Positions 28,501 through 43,500 of a stretch of DNA of 64,000 bases are shown in pieces. The notes beneath the pieces were generated by a model that searched no databases, was not told the DNA's origin, and worked only from the letters and a program-made list of their open reading frames with translations. Source of the stretch: Pararge aegeria (Eukaryota; Arthropoda; Insecta; Lepidoptera; Nymphalidae); NCBI RefSeq assembly GCF_905163445.1, contig NC_053197.1, forward strand, positions 5,642,001 through 5,706,000. Direction: 5' to 3'. The position numbers and the translations under genes are program-made. Each line of letters starts with the position of its first letter. Within the stretch, counting starts at the first letter, position 1.

Positions 28501-31500
28501 CGCACAGCTCCACCTAAACAGTTTCCCTAACCAATTTCCGCCACGATGGTCAATCTTCAAAGAGATTTCCCTCTACGCGGGAGATATTATAGTGCTCAAG
28601 TATGCCCTCTATTCTCACACTCGTTATCCGATGGTATGGCAGCTCCGAAACGACCGGAAAGGGATCAGTCGCGGGACCGACAGTTGAACGTGCACTCTTG
28701 GCTAGTACTTAAGATTTCTCGCTAGATCCTCGGTTCGTGCCAATACTATTATATACATTGGCAGGATTTAAACCAGGAACTTGAGATCTCTAGTCGAATA
28801 TATCCACCACTAGACCAACGAGGCAGTCAACCTAATAGCAGCTCCTTATAACACCAGTGATGCGTGTTAATTGTACTTTCAAGTTGCAGTGTCTCGATAA
28901 AAACCACTATGAGCTTAGTATAGAGTATGATTTCCACTTCGATACTTTGCATACTCGGCGTGCATCTAACTGCTCCTTAACTTGTTTAGACGAAATTTAG
29001 CGTTGAAAAAATTATAAACATCTTGAATAGCTTCTGAACACTACATTTAATTCAGGTGTGAAACTTTTCGCTGTAGCTGTAATTTTAAAAACTTTTATTT
29101 TTAAGATTATTGGCTTATTGTTAAAATCGTAGAAGAAATTGGATACAGCTTTACCTAAAATAAATAATCTCAAATGATCTAAAATTTTGCTCTTTTTAGG
29201 TATCACGACATGGAGCGTGTATGTGCCCGGCGTGACAACGTGCTCCGATTGTGGGCCTATTTGCTGGAACTTCTGCGTGCAAGACGCGCACGCCTGGAGT
29301 TATCTCTCCACCTGCAGCAAAACTTCCAGGTATATCGACATAACCTATCCCGCAATGCACATTTCACAAAAAAAATCCTTATATACTTGGGTAAACAGGA
29401 TCTGCAACATTTTTTTAAATGACAAGGTTGCTTGGAAGCATTCTATCTCGATTTTCAGATCTCGCTTGGATCAGAATTGTTTGTTTAAAAAATTGTTAAA
29501 TGTTGATGTTGGTTACGAGCCCAGCTACTTGCCGACTTCTTATTAGAATCTACCTTCTGAATCGATGGAAGAGTCACTACATCCAAGCTTATTGTGTTTT
29601 GACATACTTTAACTGACAATACCGTTCAAATGCCAGAGTGTGAAAAAACACTCCATGAATAATTCGACGTTATGTCACGTTTATTTAACATAGTAATTTT
29701 TTTAACTGTAATTTTTTTTTTATGTCTTGCCTCGTATGTAGAGTAGCAACTGAAAGTTAAGTTCTCTATTTTAAGTCTGTTTTTGTTGTTTACAGGAAAT
29801 GCTCTATATCCTGGACTCAATGGAGGAGATCAAGATGCGCTTACTGACCGACGACTACGGCAAACATCTGATGGGCGTGGAAGACCTTCTCCAGAAGCAC
29901 GCGTTGGTCGAGGCGGATATCAATGTCCTTGGAGAACGAGTCAAGGTGAAGTACCGAACCTCAAGCGTCAGAATTATACAATCTGTTGATGATGATGGTG
30001 CAACTCTTAAGTTGGAACCCAGGTTCCTGACTCAGGTACACTCCACTAACATGACTTAGTAAAGTCAATTTACGCATTGCCAGCCTTAATTATCCCGGTA
30101 TTTAATTATAGTACAGATCTGGAAGCTGTGATAATGTAGTGGTTAGGACTTCAGCTTATCTTTCGGGTTCGATCCCGGCAGGAACTACTAACTTTTCGGA
30201 GTTACGTACCTTTGAAGCAATTAAATAGCACTTGCTACAAAGGTGAAGGAAAACAATGTGATGAAACTTGTTTGTTTGAGAGTTCTCTCTGTTCTAATGT
30301 TTTTAAAGGTGTGTCGCACTTCGCACTGGCCTAGCGTGGAGTGGAGTGGAAGGGTTTACCTTCTCATTCTGGCAGGAGACCTGGGTATTTTATTGGGCCG
30401 GTAATAATAACAGTATGGTATAATCCAAAAAAAAAAATTATGAATTAACGAACTTCATGCGTTTTGATGCGCAGAATTTAGTATTCGGTATCAGCCAAAG
30501 CGGGACGTTACGGTTGACTGCCCGAAGCCATACTCATAGCTAGCTTCCGCGACGACATAATTATTAAATCGAACTATTTATAACTGTATCCATCAGTCAT
30601 CTTAGTACCCATAACACAAGCTACGCCTACTACGATGGCGATGCCTGTATTGGCGCAGTATATTTATTTAGAGGGGGAGTCACACATTACCTCCGTCCCG
30701 CCCAAGGGTCGGAGGTAGCAATAAAGCTTTCCCACCACGCTCAGAAAAAGTCTGACTGATATTTAGACGGATATTTAAGAATGTCCATGTTACAGGTCGT
30801 CGTGGGTCACTCCCAGCGGTTCTTGGAGCAAGAAGAGGGCGGCTACCGGCCCTGCGACCCCGCTATCACCGTGGAGCGAATCCAGCAACTGGAAAACGCA
30901 TATGCCGAGTTGGTGCATCTTGCTGTGGAGCGCAGGTAATGCTTGACTGGCTTAGAAGGATAAAAGAAGACACCTTTTGACTTTAGCCGTGGCTAGTTAC
31001 CCTACCGACAGAGACGTGCAGCTAAACGATTATGCGTTCCGGTCCGATGTCGCTTAGGCTTATGGGTTAAATTAACTGCCATATTCCCTAACAGGCTAGA
31101 CGGCTACCATTTTAGACTGCATCATCATTTACCACCGCGTGAGATTGCAATCAACAGCAAACTTGTAGTGTAATAAAAAAAACACCCTACTGAAGTTAGC
31201 TGACGTTTACTGGGTTTTCTTACATTTCTTATTGATAACTGATGTTGCAACATCAGTATGATTTAAGCAGATATCTAAACAATTATCAACCCACTACCGG
31301 CTCACTACAAGTCACGGGTCTCCACTCGGATTTAGAAAAGGGTTAAACTATAGTTCACAATGCTGGCGAAGTTCGGATTGGTAGAAAACTATTCTATCAA
31401 CTCAATTAATCTTCACTTCTCTCCTAAGAGCAAAGAAGACCTGTCCCCTCTGCGTATCATTAATAACTAGGCTGATGTGGAAGAATCTTATTAATATAAT

Positions 31501-34500
31501 CTTTTTTTTATTTGAACAGAAAGCGTCTGGAAGACAGTCGCAAACTGTGGCAGTTCTACTGGGATATGGCAGACGAGGAGAACTGGATTAAGGAGAAGGA
31601 GCAAATCGTGTCTGTGGACGACATCGGTCATGACCTCACTACCGGTGAGTATTAGCAGTAAAGAAATGTCTGAGATTTCTAATATTTCCAATTTTTTTGT
31701 AACTCGTCCTAATTAATTAATAAAGGTTGTATAAATAAGTACGGTTTGTACAATGCATGAGTGAATACACTTTTATTGTACACTACATAAAATACAGGAA
31801 AAATTATAAATAACTAACCAAAATCTTAAAGGCTTGCCTTGGCTATAAGAGAGCTAATATCAATCCAAATCTTTGAAAAACTTGAGAAAGATAATTTTTT
31901 GTCTCAATCATTTTATGATCCGTGACAGTTCACTGCTCCCTTCTTCTCTTTTTTCATTTTTTATTATTTATGTTTGAGGATAATTATTTATTTTGTTTCA
32001 TATTTAATTTGTTATATTATTATAAGTTTTATATAATATATTTGTTACTTATTTATTTATTAGTCTTTAGTAACAAATATTGTTTTATAGATATTTTATA
32101 TATTTAAGTAATGATATATTTATTTTATGGGTATATGTGCACAGTGGCGTGCACAGGGTTTTCACCAGGGTATGCATAAAGAAGAAAGATGCCATAAAAT
32201 GGAAAAATCCTTCGCATTTATGAGTTACACATAAATTTTAGGGTATGCAGAGCTTTTGAGCATGTATGAAGTGCACGCCACTGTATGTGCACCACCAAAT
32301 TATTTTCTGTATTTGTTTTCTTCGCCATTGGTTGCCTGGAAGAAATAGCTATGAAGCTATAAGGCCGCCAAATTTTATAAGTTGTTTTGTTATACTTTTC
32401 TTTTTTATGTACTTTTTATGGTGTGCAATAAAAGTATATTCATTCATTCATTCATAACTAGCTTACTCGATGAATACAATTATTATGTATATACAATCTT
32501 ACTTGTCTGGACTGGCTTTCCAACTACAGTTCTATTGAATTCTATAAAAATCTCAGTAATTGTCTTATTGTGTGGTTTTCATTGGCGTGGTTGCCAGTGT
32601 CATTACAGGCAAATGAGGATCAGGTTGTCGGTCACAGGGCGGCACTGTGTAGGATGTATTTCTTTCATGCCCTGCCAAGTGTTGGTCTGTTTATAATAGC
32701 CCAAAGTCAATATGCTTGGTCATTTTCTAACGTTAAGTTAACGTAAATTATTCTTTGTGCAGTATACCTCCTGATTTCGAAGCACAAGGCCCTTGAAGCT
32801 GATATGCTGGCCCATGAACCGCAACTGATGCGTGTTGCGGCGGTCGGCGATGAACTTATTTCCCAGGGACACTTTGGTGCTGATAGAATTCAGGTACGTC
32901 TTAAGCGAATCGCATGTCATTTACAAAATCTGTATATATCAAACGTTCTATGTATAGCAAGATCAGAAAAATAAAAAAACCGCGTCATATTGCGGATAAA
33001 AATGGAACTATGATTTCCTATACACATACTCTACAATAATTATGCCATGCAAATGTGGCGCCCCCAGAACAGGTTTTTTTTTTTCTGGTCAGTTTTTATT
33101 ATGCCTATGAATAAAGAAATAGTTAGTTAATTATGACGATGGTGGGGTATAAAAATTGTGTTCGATTCAGAAATAAGCGTTTATAAAAATGGGAATCCTT
33201 CTAACTTACGAGAGACAGCACAATTTTTTGTATTACAGAAGTTGAATTTTTTTTAATTGTGTCATTGTTTTTCCCTAATTAATATCATTTAAACCAAATT
33301 AGTTTTGAAGTCTTCTACAAAATACTGCAAAATACAGCAGTTTACTAATATATTTACATCACTGATGGATTGTTAAACAACACATACTCGTTGAATAAAA
33401 CAGTGGATATACTCGTAGAAGCTTGTAATTATGTACAGCAGTTTTTTTATGAAAGGAATTTTTTAGGAAAGGATTTTTGGGTAACCCATCTATCTCTATC
33501 TCTTGAAGCGGACTTGTAAATATTTATGTTTGTCCTTTCCCCTTTAGGATTAATGAATAACATTGATTGACAGCTCTAAGATTTACAGATTACTTTTGCG
33601 TGTTCCGAGACTCCATGACGGATGTGCTGGAAATATTATGCGAATTATAAAAGATTGTTATCCCTCAGGACCGTCTCCGCGACATTCTGTCTCAATGGAA
33701 CCATCTCTTGGATGTGGTCTCACTGCGCAAGAATCGCCTGGACGCGGCCGTGCGCTATCACCAATTGTTCGCTGATGCGGACGATATCGACAACTGGATG
33801 TTGGACACGCTCAGGTCAGTTTGTTCATCTCATAAATACACATGAAATCATTGGAATGTGATAAGATATTTTCACTCTAACTTTGAGATTTAGAGAGAAA
33901 TTTAATAGCACTGTCAATGTGAAATTGAAGTTTTAACCAAAAGCGTCGGCCCAAATACTATACGCCCCAGCACGGCTAGCATAGGCAGGGGACAATTATA
34001 TTCCCGGGGAAAGTATAGTATATAGTATCTTCACCCACAGCTATTTCAACTCTTTAAGCACGGGCGCACAAGTGGAAATAATATCCAAATTATATATGTT
34101 TAATAATAAACGGGGGTCAACTTCTCCAATTCCATGTTCCCGTAATTTACGGTAATTACATCCCTTGTAAGGGGATATAATCGGGGGACATAATTTTTGT
34201 CTACAGCCTGTGGTAGCCCTGCAGATGTACATTGGTAAAAAAACAAAACTCCCGCACATATGTGTGCTGTGGCCGCTTTTTGTCGGTTTTTTTGTAGGAA
34301 ATGTGTTCCAATATTCGCTATACAATTACACTTTGGGTTTAGCTCCATTTTTTGCCCACATCGAGAGAACATATTTTGTTCAATAGCGCTACGATGATAT
34401 CAAAAGTGGACGAAAAGAAAACGTTCCGATTTTTCTTTTTTAATAAAATGATGGCCACTCAGTATATTAAAAGCACTTTCAGCAACATCAAAACTAGATT

Positions 34501-37500
34501 TAGATTCGAGTACCCATGGAAAAATTATCGTGTCTAAGTAAAATGGACCTTGTCCTCGTTTTCATATCGTAAATTCTCTACTGCTGTAGATGTGTGTAAA
34601 AATATAAGTTTTCATCAAGTTAAATTTACTTAATTTATTTATTTTATTAGGCAACTAAAACAACTCACAATTGTAACTTAGTCTTAATTCTTATGAGGCA
34701 TACAATTTATATTCTTATTGTAAGTGTATCTAGCTGCACAGTGTAAATAAAGATTTTTTTTTTTTTAATTAAGGGGTTTTACGTAGCACAAAATCTACGT
34801 TATGCTGTTAAAGAGCTAGTTGTTTCAGAATCTAATTCTAATGGTATTGTCCATAGATTGGTTTCATCCGAAGATACTGGTGTGGATGAGGCTCAAGTGC
34901 AAAGCTTGCTGAAGAAACACAAGGACGTAACTGACGAGTTGAAGCACTACGCTAACGTCATCCAGCAACTTAAACAACAGGTATACTTTATTTGGTTCAA
35001 AATTGCTACTAGTTAGCAGTGATATGTCAAAATGGTTGTGTGAAATATCTATTAAGGTTAGCGATTTTACTGAATGCATAATATATGAATTGACTAACTA
35101 TGGCTTATCCGCCTTTTATGCGCGGGTAGGCTCGTAGATACTGTAGTATACTTTGAAGTGATTAAAGTACAGAAACCGAAGCATTGGTGTAAAATAATTT
35201 AAAATTTATAACATCTTTTTATGTTTTAAAACAAAAACAGATTTGAGAAACGGTATTAAAACTTTGTTAATGATCGTTGTTAGAAAACTTTTATCCTCAT
35301 TTACTTTTGCCATTTCCATTAAGTTTTAGTAATTAGATATCTTTCATCCATCTGCTACTCCTTATATATTTTCCACTCAGTTCTAAGCAATGTCGATTTT
35401 TGTTGTAATTTTCTAAATCAATTTGATGAAAAGTTTTTTTTAATATTTCTTTAATCAGGCAAGCGAACTGAGTCCCGAAGATGCGAACAGCGGTGAAGTT
35501 CGCGAGAGACTCGCCGCAATAGACGCACGACACGGTGAATTGGCTGAACTAGCCCGACTTCGCAAACAGAGGCTTCTCGATGCCTTGTCGCTCTTCAAAC
35601 TGTTGGCCGAAGCCGATGCCGCGGATCAATGGATAGCAGAAAAGGACCGCATGCTCGATACAATGCTCCCACCAAAGGACATCGATGACGTTGAGATTAT
35701 GAAGCATAGGTAAGTTGATATAAAAAACAATCAGGAATTTTAAAAGCAGAATCGTCTTGACACGTCATTCCTCGTATCGTCGCTGAAGCAAATTCCGCTA
35801 AAAATTAGACATCTCGAGACAATTTTACCAACCAAGGACATTCAACATTCTCAATGTATCTATTATGAAGCATAGTTGACATATTCTAGAACGTACCAGG
35901 AGTTGTTTGTTGTTGGACTAAGTGAATAAAGGCTACTTGACGCTTTGTAATCTGGATAGAAGCAGGCGTTACTTTGCGGAAATCCTTAGCTTAATTTGCT
36001 ATACTCCGCGAACAGCAGGAAAATCTGTATGGTGTAATTTATAATTTCTACGCACGTTTCGTCTCCGAAACCGGAGCATCCTCAGGAGATGTTGTCTTTA
36101 CAATGAATAATTGTTAACTTGATGTTGACTTAGGACGAGGATCTGTTTGGTGTGGAGTATACAGATTGAACAAATTATAAATTACACCAAAACAGATTCT
36201 CCTGCTGTTCGCGGAGTTTAGCAAATTAAGCTTAATTTTCATAAGCTTTTTAATTTGTCAAACCATCGAGTTTGACGAAGCCAATGCTGCGAATTAATAG
36301 ATTAGTGGATTCAATTCTGCCACCCAAGTGCATTGACGATGAAATTTGAGGAATACGAAAACATTTTCTTTTCTAAAACAAAGCAGAGAGTTTTGTCTCT
36401 TTATATTCTGAACGAGATTAACTAAGTTAACAGGGGTTATTCGTTTTGTCTTTATTCGGACCATTAAATTTGCCCTGGGCCGATAGATAACTTGATATAA
36501 TTCTGCTATCCAATCATACTTGGGACTATAAACAAGTTAGTTGTCATCTTTGTAAAACAACACATAAATAGAAAGCATTTTCAGTACTCCAATAATAATG
36601 TATATTACTTACTTTATTCTCTAAAGCCTGTACAATAATAAAATCTGTAGACGAGTATCGGATATTAGGACGCGGGAGTCGAAAACAATGCAATTCATTT
36701 CGAATTTATTTTTAAAATTAAAGTTATCACACGCATAAACGCAATGTGGATAAAAACAGCTATTACTAAATAAAAATAAATGCTTGATTGAGCTTGAGTG
36801 TTGGTTTTTCCTTGTAGCGCAACGAGAGTAACAGATCGACGTGATTTCATATGGCCAACAGAATTACATAGGCTCATTTTTATTCCGGTAAATTCACGGT
36901 TTCCATGCGATAGATCAAGAGCGTAATTCTGTTATTACCTGTTAATGGGAAAATGACTGAATGATTGTTCTTAAATATTCTGGAGACTTAAAGTAGAGTA
37001 TCTTAGAGTAGATTATATTTTTTAGATATGACGGTTTCGACAAGGAGATGAACGCGAACGCGTCACGAGTGGCCGTTGTCAATCAACTGGCCAGACAACT
37101 GATCCACGTGGAACACCCTCAGGCGCCGGCCATTCAAGAGCGACAGACAGAGCTGAACAACGCTTGGAGTACGCTCAGAGAAAAGGTATGATCCCTTGTT
37201 GTTGTAGATGGTAGCTGAAAATCACGTCATCGTGGGTTCGGGCGAGCGCGAACCTTGGCCATGAGTTGTGCCGCAGGAAACGGAGACGTCATCCACAAGA
37301 GTGTCATTTGTGAGGCTTGACCTTGACCTTTGAACTAATGAAACGTTTGCTTGTATAATATGTAAAGTTATATGTTTCTTGTAACAGGCGGAGGGCAAGA
37401 AAGACGAACTGAAGTCCGCGCAAGGAGTGCAGACATTCTACATCGAGTGCCGCGAGACAGTGTCATGGATCGAGGACAAGAAACGCATCTTGCAACAGAC

Positions 37501-40500
37501 CGACAACCTAGAGATGGATTTGAATGGTAAGTAAGACTGTGTTATAATAAAACATCAGCAAAAACAAGATTGGTTCTCGCGATGGATCATTTACACCTCA
37601 ATACAACACCAATGAATTCCTACAAACTTTATCTACGCAGCCAAGTAGCCACGGTCGAAGATTCCAATCCGAAAAATATTCAGAAATAATAATTATTCCA
37701 TAGAGTAAAAATACAGTTTTGATATTCATTCGAGATTTGATAATTTGACATATTTTGATTGTTTCAAATATGTAAATGAATTTGTGCTAATTAAGATTTG
37801 CATTCATAGATTGTGACTAAACTCATACACCAACATTTATTTGCATAAAAATGTTTTAGGCAAATAAACGAATTAAAATAATAATTATCTCGGCCTGATA
37901 TCTAAGCCAGGATTTACCTCTTATAAGCCCACAGTGCTCACCAAAAACTTTATATTTTTTACTTAGAACTATTCTGTCATAGGTGTTATGACCCTACAAC
38001 GTCGCCTATCGGGTATGGAGCGCGACCTGGCCGCTATCGAGGCGCGTATTACGTCACTGCAGAACGAAGCGAGCGCTGTGGAGGATGAGCATCCAGACGA
38101 AGCTCGTCTCATCCGCGAAAGAATTCACACTATTACTGAAATCTGGGAGCAACTCACACAGATGGTGAGTAAATCTGTTTTTCTATAAATTTAATATATT
38201 GTACCCAGCCAACTTCGTTCCATCTAGACAACCACCATCTACTAGTAATCTAAATTCTTAATCTTAACTTTCTTGATATTGAATCAGGGTGATTCGTCTC
38301 ATGATGCAAACAAGACACAAACAATATTCAAATCGGATATGCCATTTTGATTGTAATTCACATTTGTTTCAGTGGGAAGTTAGGAATAAATACACTCAAT
38401 ATTTAAATACACTCGCAAGTAAATTCTTATACGAATTTTTATTTTACCATATACGTATTTATAGTATAAATAAATTCATCATTAACAATAATTTCACCTA
38501 ATTTAAAGTTATATGTGTCTTATCGGGACACGGTTAGAGAATGCCTAATATTGATTGGCGGTGGTCAAATGGCATCATTTGGGTTTCGTGGCTTGCTCAA
38601 CTTCCTGATGAATAGGCAACCCGCCAGCCAAGAGTGAAGATTTCTATCATCTTACGTAAACGTTTTTTGGTATCTTGCTATATACCAAAAAACGTTTTTT
38701 GAATGTAACAAAACATTGACAGCCTGGCTGAAGACACTAACCTATGAAGAAACTGAGGCGCTTCTTCAGTTTATTTCTATTTAAAATGTAATGGATATAG
38801 ACGCACTTAATAACATGTACACACACACTCACACACAAACACACACTCACGCGCGCACACACACAAACATTTTACACACCATACACACCAAGACACACTA
38901 CTCAATCGTTTTATTTTAATTTTATCTTGTTTTTGCTATGGAAGAGTAAGGCCTCCTGACACAGGTATTTTGATGCTTACTAGGAGGTCTTCACAACATG
39001 TATCATTTACAATGTAAGAAACGAAATAAACGATTTTTATTTTTTATTTTATTTTATCTTGTTAGTTAAATTACACCAAACAATTAGGATTTCTGTAAAA
39101 CCCTAACACATATGTTATCTGAGAAAAACAGGCCTATTCTAAGGCCTAGTGTTGAAAACAGGATTGAATTGGCTGGTTATGATTTAAGAATTTGATAACT
39201 TTAAAGCCAAATGTTTCTCTTTTGTAAACAGCTCAGAGAACGCGACTCGAAGTTGGAAGAGGCCGGTGATTTGCACCGATTCTTACGTTCGGTGGACCAC
39301 TTCCAGGCCTGGCTTACCAAGACCCAGACCGATGTCGCCTCCGAGGGTAAGACTCAATTTTTTTGACACACAACACATGCAACATTTTAAGATATCTACA
39401 TGAAATTTATTCGATCCAATATTCTAGGATTTTAGCTCGAATATTTCCTCTGTAGCTGAATAAATTAAATTTGATGTTATTTTATCAGTAAGAAAGAAAT
39501 TATTTTTAATAGATATACCAGCAAGTTTGCCGGAGGCCGAGAAGTTGCTATCTCAGCACCAGACCATTAAGGAGGAAATCGACAACTACACCGACGAATT
39601 TGCCAAGATGATGGAATATGGAGAGAAGATTACTGCCGTAAGTTTCTCGATTCTTTCTCAATCTTATAAATTGTCGTTAGTCTTAAAAGTTTCGATTTAA
39701 AGCTATGTTTGAAGATTTTTTCAATAAGTCAGCTGTTTAATATTTGTAAAATCTCCCTTAGGACCCATCTACACAAGACGATCCTCAGTACATGTTCCTG
39801 CGAGAGCGTTTGAAGGCTTTACGCGAGGGATGGGCTGAATTGCAACAGATGTGGGAGAATCGCCAACAGCTTTTGACACAGAGCTTAGAGTTGCAGCTTT
39901 TGCAGCGTGACGCCAGGCAGGCTGAAGTGTTGCTTTCGCACCAGGAACACAGGTGAGGATGGATCATTTAGGTCTATAAAACAAGCTGTATTTTAATCCA
40001 TTAGATGAAGCATAGGGTACACTAAAAGTTTCATTTTTAAATTATCTGTCTTTGTTGTTAGGATTGCCAAGGCCGAGCCACCGGCAAACCTAGAACAGGC
40101 CGAAAACACTATAAAGGAACACGAAGCATTCTTAACTACCATGGAGGCTAATGACGATAAGATTAACTCGGTTGTACAGTTTGCCAACCGACTTGTCGAA
40201 GAAAGACACTTCGACGCCGACAAGATCCAACGCAAGGCTGAAAGTATCAGAGGAAGGCGAGACTCGAACAGGGAAAAGGCGATACAGCAGATGGAGAAAC
40301 TGCAAGATCAACTGCAATTGCACCAATTCCTCCAAGATTGCAATGAGCTCGGCGAATGGGTTCAAGAAAAGAACGTCACCGCCCAGGACGACACGTACCG
40401 CTCCGCCAAAACGATCCATTCTAAATGGACGCGCCATCAAGCATTCGAAGCCGAAATTGCGGCGAATAAGGAACGTCTCTTTGCTGTACAGAACGCGGCA

Positions 40501-43500
40501 GAGGAACTAATGAAACAAAAGCCCGAGTTCGTTGAAGTTATCTCACCCAAGATGCACGAGCTTCAAGATCAGTTCGAGAACCTTCAAACAACGACTAAAG
40601 AAAAGGGCGAGCGACTGTTCGATGCCAACCGTGAAGTACTGCTCCACCAGACCTGCGACGATATCGACTCCTGGATGAACGAGCTCGAGAAGCAAATCGA
40701 GAACACAGACACCGGCACTGATCTGGCATCTGTCAATATTCTTATGCAGAAGCAACAGATGATAGAGACTCAGATGGCCGTGAAGGCTAAGCAGGTGACC
40801 GAGCTCGAAACTCAAGCGGAGTACCTGCAAAAGACCGTACCCGATAAAATGGAAGAGATAAAGGAGAAGAAGAAGTTAGTAGAACACCGTTTCGAGCAGC
40901 TGAAAGCGCCTCTCCTGGATCGCCAGCGTCACTTGGCCAAGAAGAAAGAAGCGTTCCAATTCCGTCGCGATATAGAGGATGAGAAGTTATGGATCCACGA
41001 GAAGATGCCATTAGCGACCAGTACTGACTACGGCAACTCATTGTTCAATGTACAAATGCTGCAGAAGAAGAATCAATCGTTGAAAACGGAGACTGATAAC
41101 CACGAGCCGAGAATATTGACGGTCATCTCCAACGGACAGAAACTCATTGACGAGGAGCATGAAGATGCGCCTGAATTTAAAAACCTTATTGAGGAACTCA
41201 CCGCGCGGTGGCGAGAACTTAAAGGTAAGATTTTGAATTATTTCGTATAGTTACAGTACAGTTTACAACATTTTTTTATTGACGAGTCTAAAGCTTTCCA
41301 AAAGCTACAAAAACAAGTTTGTATAAAGTATGTTTGTGTTTGTAGATGCCATCGAACAACGTAAGGATAATCTGGCTCAGTGGGAGAAGGCTCAACAGTA
41401 TCTGTTCGATGCTAACGAGGCCGAAGCTTGGATGAGCGAGCAGGAACTGTACATGATGGTCGAAGATCGCGGTAAAGACGAGATCTCCGCGCAGAACCTG
41501 ATGAAGAAACACGAGATATTGGAACAGGCGGTCGATGACTACGCACAGACTATCAGGCAATTGGGAGAGACAGTTCGCCAGTTGACTAGCGAGGAACATC
41601 CATTAAGGTACATTTTATTATATTACAGCCAATATATAACGTATTGTGGTGAATAATAATGGTTTTATTTTTATTAGACTGAATGTCAACCACTTAAGGA
41701 AGCCACCATTCACCTATAAATTTTCAAAATTTACTAGTCGTTCCTGCGATGAATAAAAAATGATGTGTAGTATAAACGGTAGTATTGTTAACGACTGTTA
41801 AAATCCTAACTAATTTAGGCTACTTTTATCCCTGAAAAAAAGCAAAATAACAACGGAGGTAGACTGAAATGGAACGTGCGCGTGTGTCCAAATATTACAT
41901 GTCTTAGCATTTTATGGAAAGACACACTTTATTTAAATATTGCACTGTTCTATATTCATGCTCGGTGTCTTATCATTTTTAAAATTACTAAGCGAGCTAA
42001 ACCGCAAAAAAGGTGTGACGTTTTGATGTCAGATAAAACTTGCAAGTAGACGGTAAAGTAATAATCTACCGTGTATGTTTTCAACAGTGAACAAATCTCA
42101 GTAAAGCAGTCTCAAGTAGACAAACTGTACGCTGGTCTTAAAGACCTGGCTGGTGAGAGACGCGCCAAGCTCGATGAGGCGTTGCGGCTGTTCCAACTTT
42201 CGCGCGAAGTTGATGACTTGGAGCAATGGATCACGGAGCGGGAGTTGGTTGCCAGTTCTCAGGAATTGGGTCAGGATTACGACCATGTGACGGTGAGGAG
42301 AATATTATGGTTTATTTATTTATTTAGTACTAAATAAGTGTCATAATAATTAACAAGGAAACAATTATTATTTCTATAACAGATCCTAGACTATTATACG
42401 TTATCTTAAATGGATTGAGTGATATAGGTCTGAGTGGTGAAATGATAGCTGTATATCGATACAAAGATAGCTGTATAAGAGACAAAAAATACATAAATAA
42501 AAATACATTGCCCCTTCATAGTTGTATATGAAAAAAAAAAATTGACGTTTTAACCGCATTTCCATATTATCAGATACGTGTGTATCCATAAAAATGCACG
42601 CTCTCATCTCACACCAGAATAAAAATAATATGAAGTACCTGAAATATTTTGTTTTTTTTTAGTTGCTATGGGAGAGATTCAAGGAGTTTGCGCGCGAAAC
42701 TCAAGCGGTGGGTGCCGAACGCGTAGCGACCGCGGAAAGGATTGCCGACCAGATGATCGCTATGGGACACTCGGACAACGCCACCATCGCTCAGTGGAAG
42801 GAGGGTCTGCGCGAGACCTGGCAAGACCTGCTTGAACTTATTGACACGAGAACACAGGTATGTTAGAGGAGGGAATGACGGACGGATGTATAGAGCGACA
42901 CACCATATTACTATAATAATAATTCCATTTTTGTAATATAGTGTATTTTACATATACCTTTTAAGTCGAATATTTAAGATGGAAATAGCTTCAATATACC
43001 GGTCCGTCCAGTGGACGAAATTATAAAGGGAAATTAAAATATGTTCGTCACTAGTATTTCAGGCAGAGGTATCCTCTCTAAAAGAAAAAAGATATGAAGA
43101 GCTTAGACCATCCATGATACTCCTATGTGGCTGTCGAAAAATTATTATCGCTCGTTAGTTGTTATAACCGGGACCGCCTACTTAACGCACGTTTTCTTAC
43201 TCTTCTGGCTGGTCTTAGATCACGTAGTCAAGTCTTTTACTTACAAGTTTCTTGGAAGAATATTTTACTACATGACGCGTCACCATAAGCAATATACACA
43301 GTGGCGTGCACTTCATACATGCACAAAAGCACTACATACCCTAAAATCTTTGTATAACTCATAAAGGGGAAGGATTTTTATTTTTTTTTGCCATCTTCCT
43401 TCTTTATGCATACCCTGGTCAAAAACCCTGTGCACGCCACTGAATATACATATAAATAAGACTGCTGTAAGAGTCGCGAAGCTAAAGTGGCAATGGACAT

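Noticed and set aside
38818..38890. CRISPR-like regular repeats
   Set aside because: Plain (CA)n microsatellite; the window is from an animal genome and has no spacer structure.
40132..41041. Several minus-strand frames opposite exon 23
   Set aside because: They are antisense shadows of the strongly biased coding frame of beta-spectrin.
43125..43364. 79-codon frame in intron 26
   Set aside because: It runs into a hAT MITE with perfect target duplications; not a gene.
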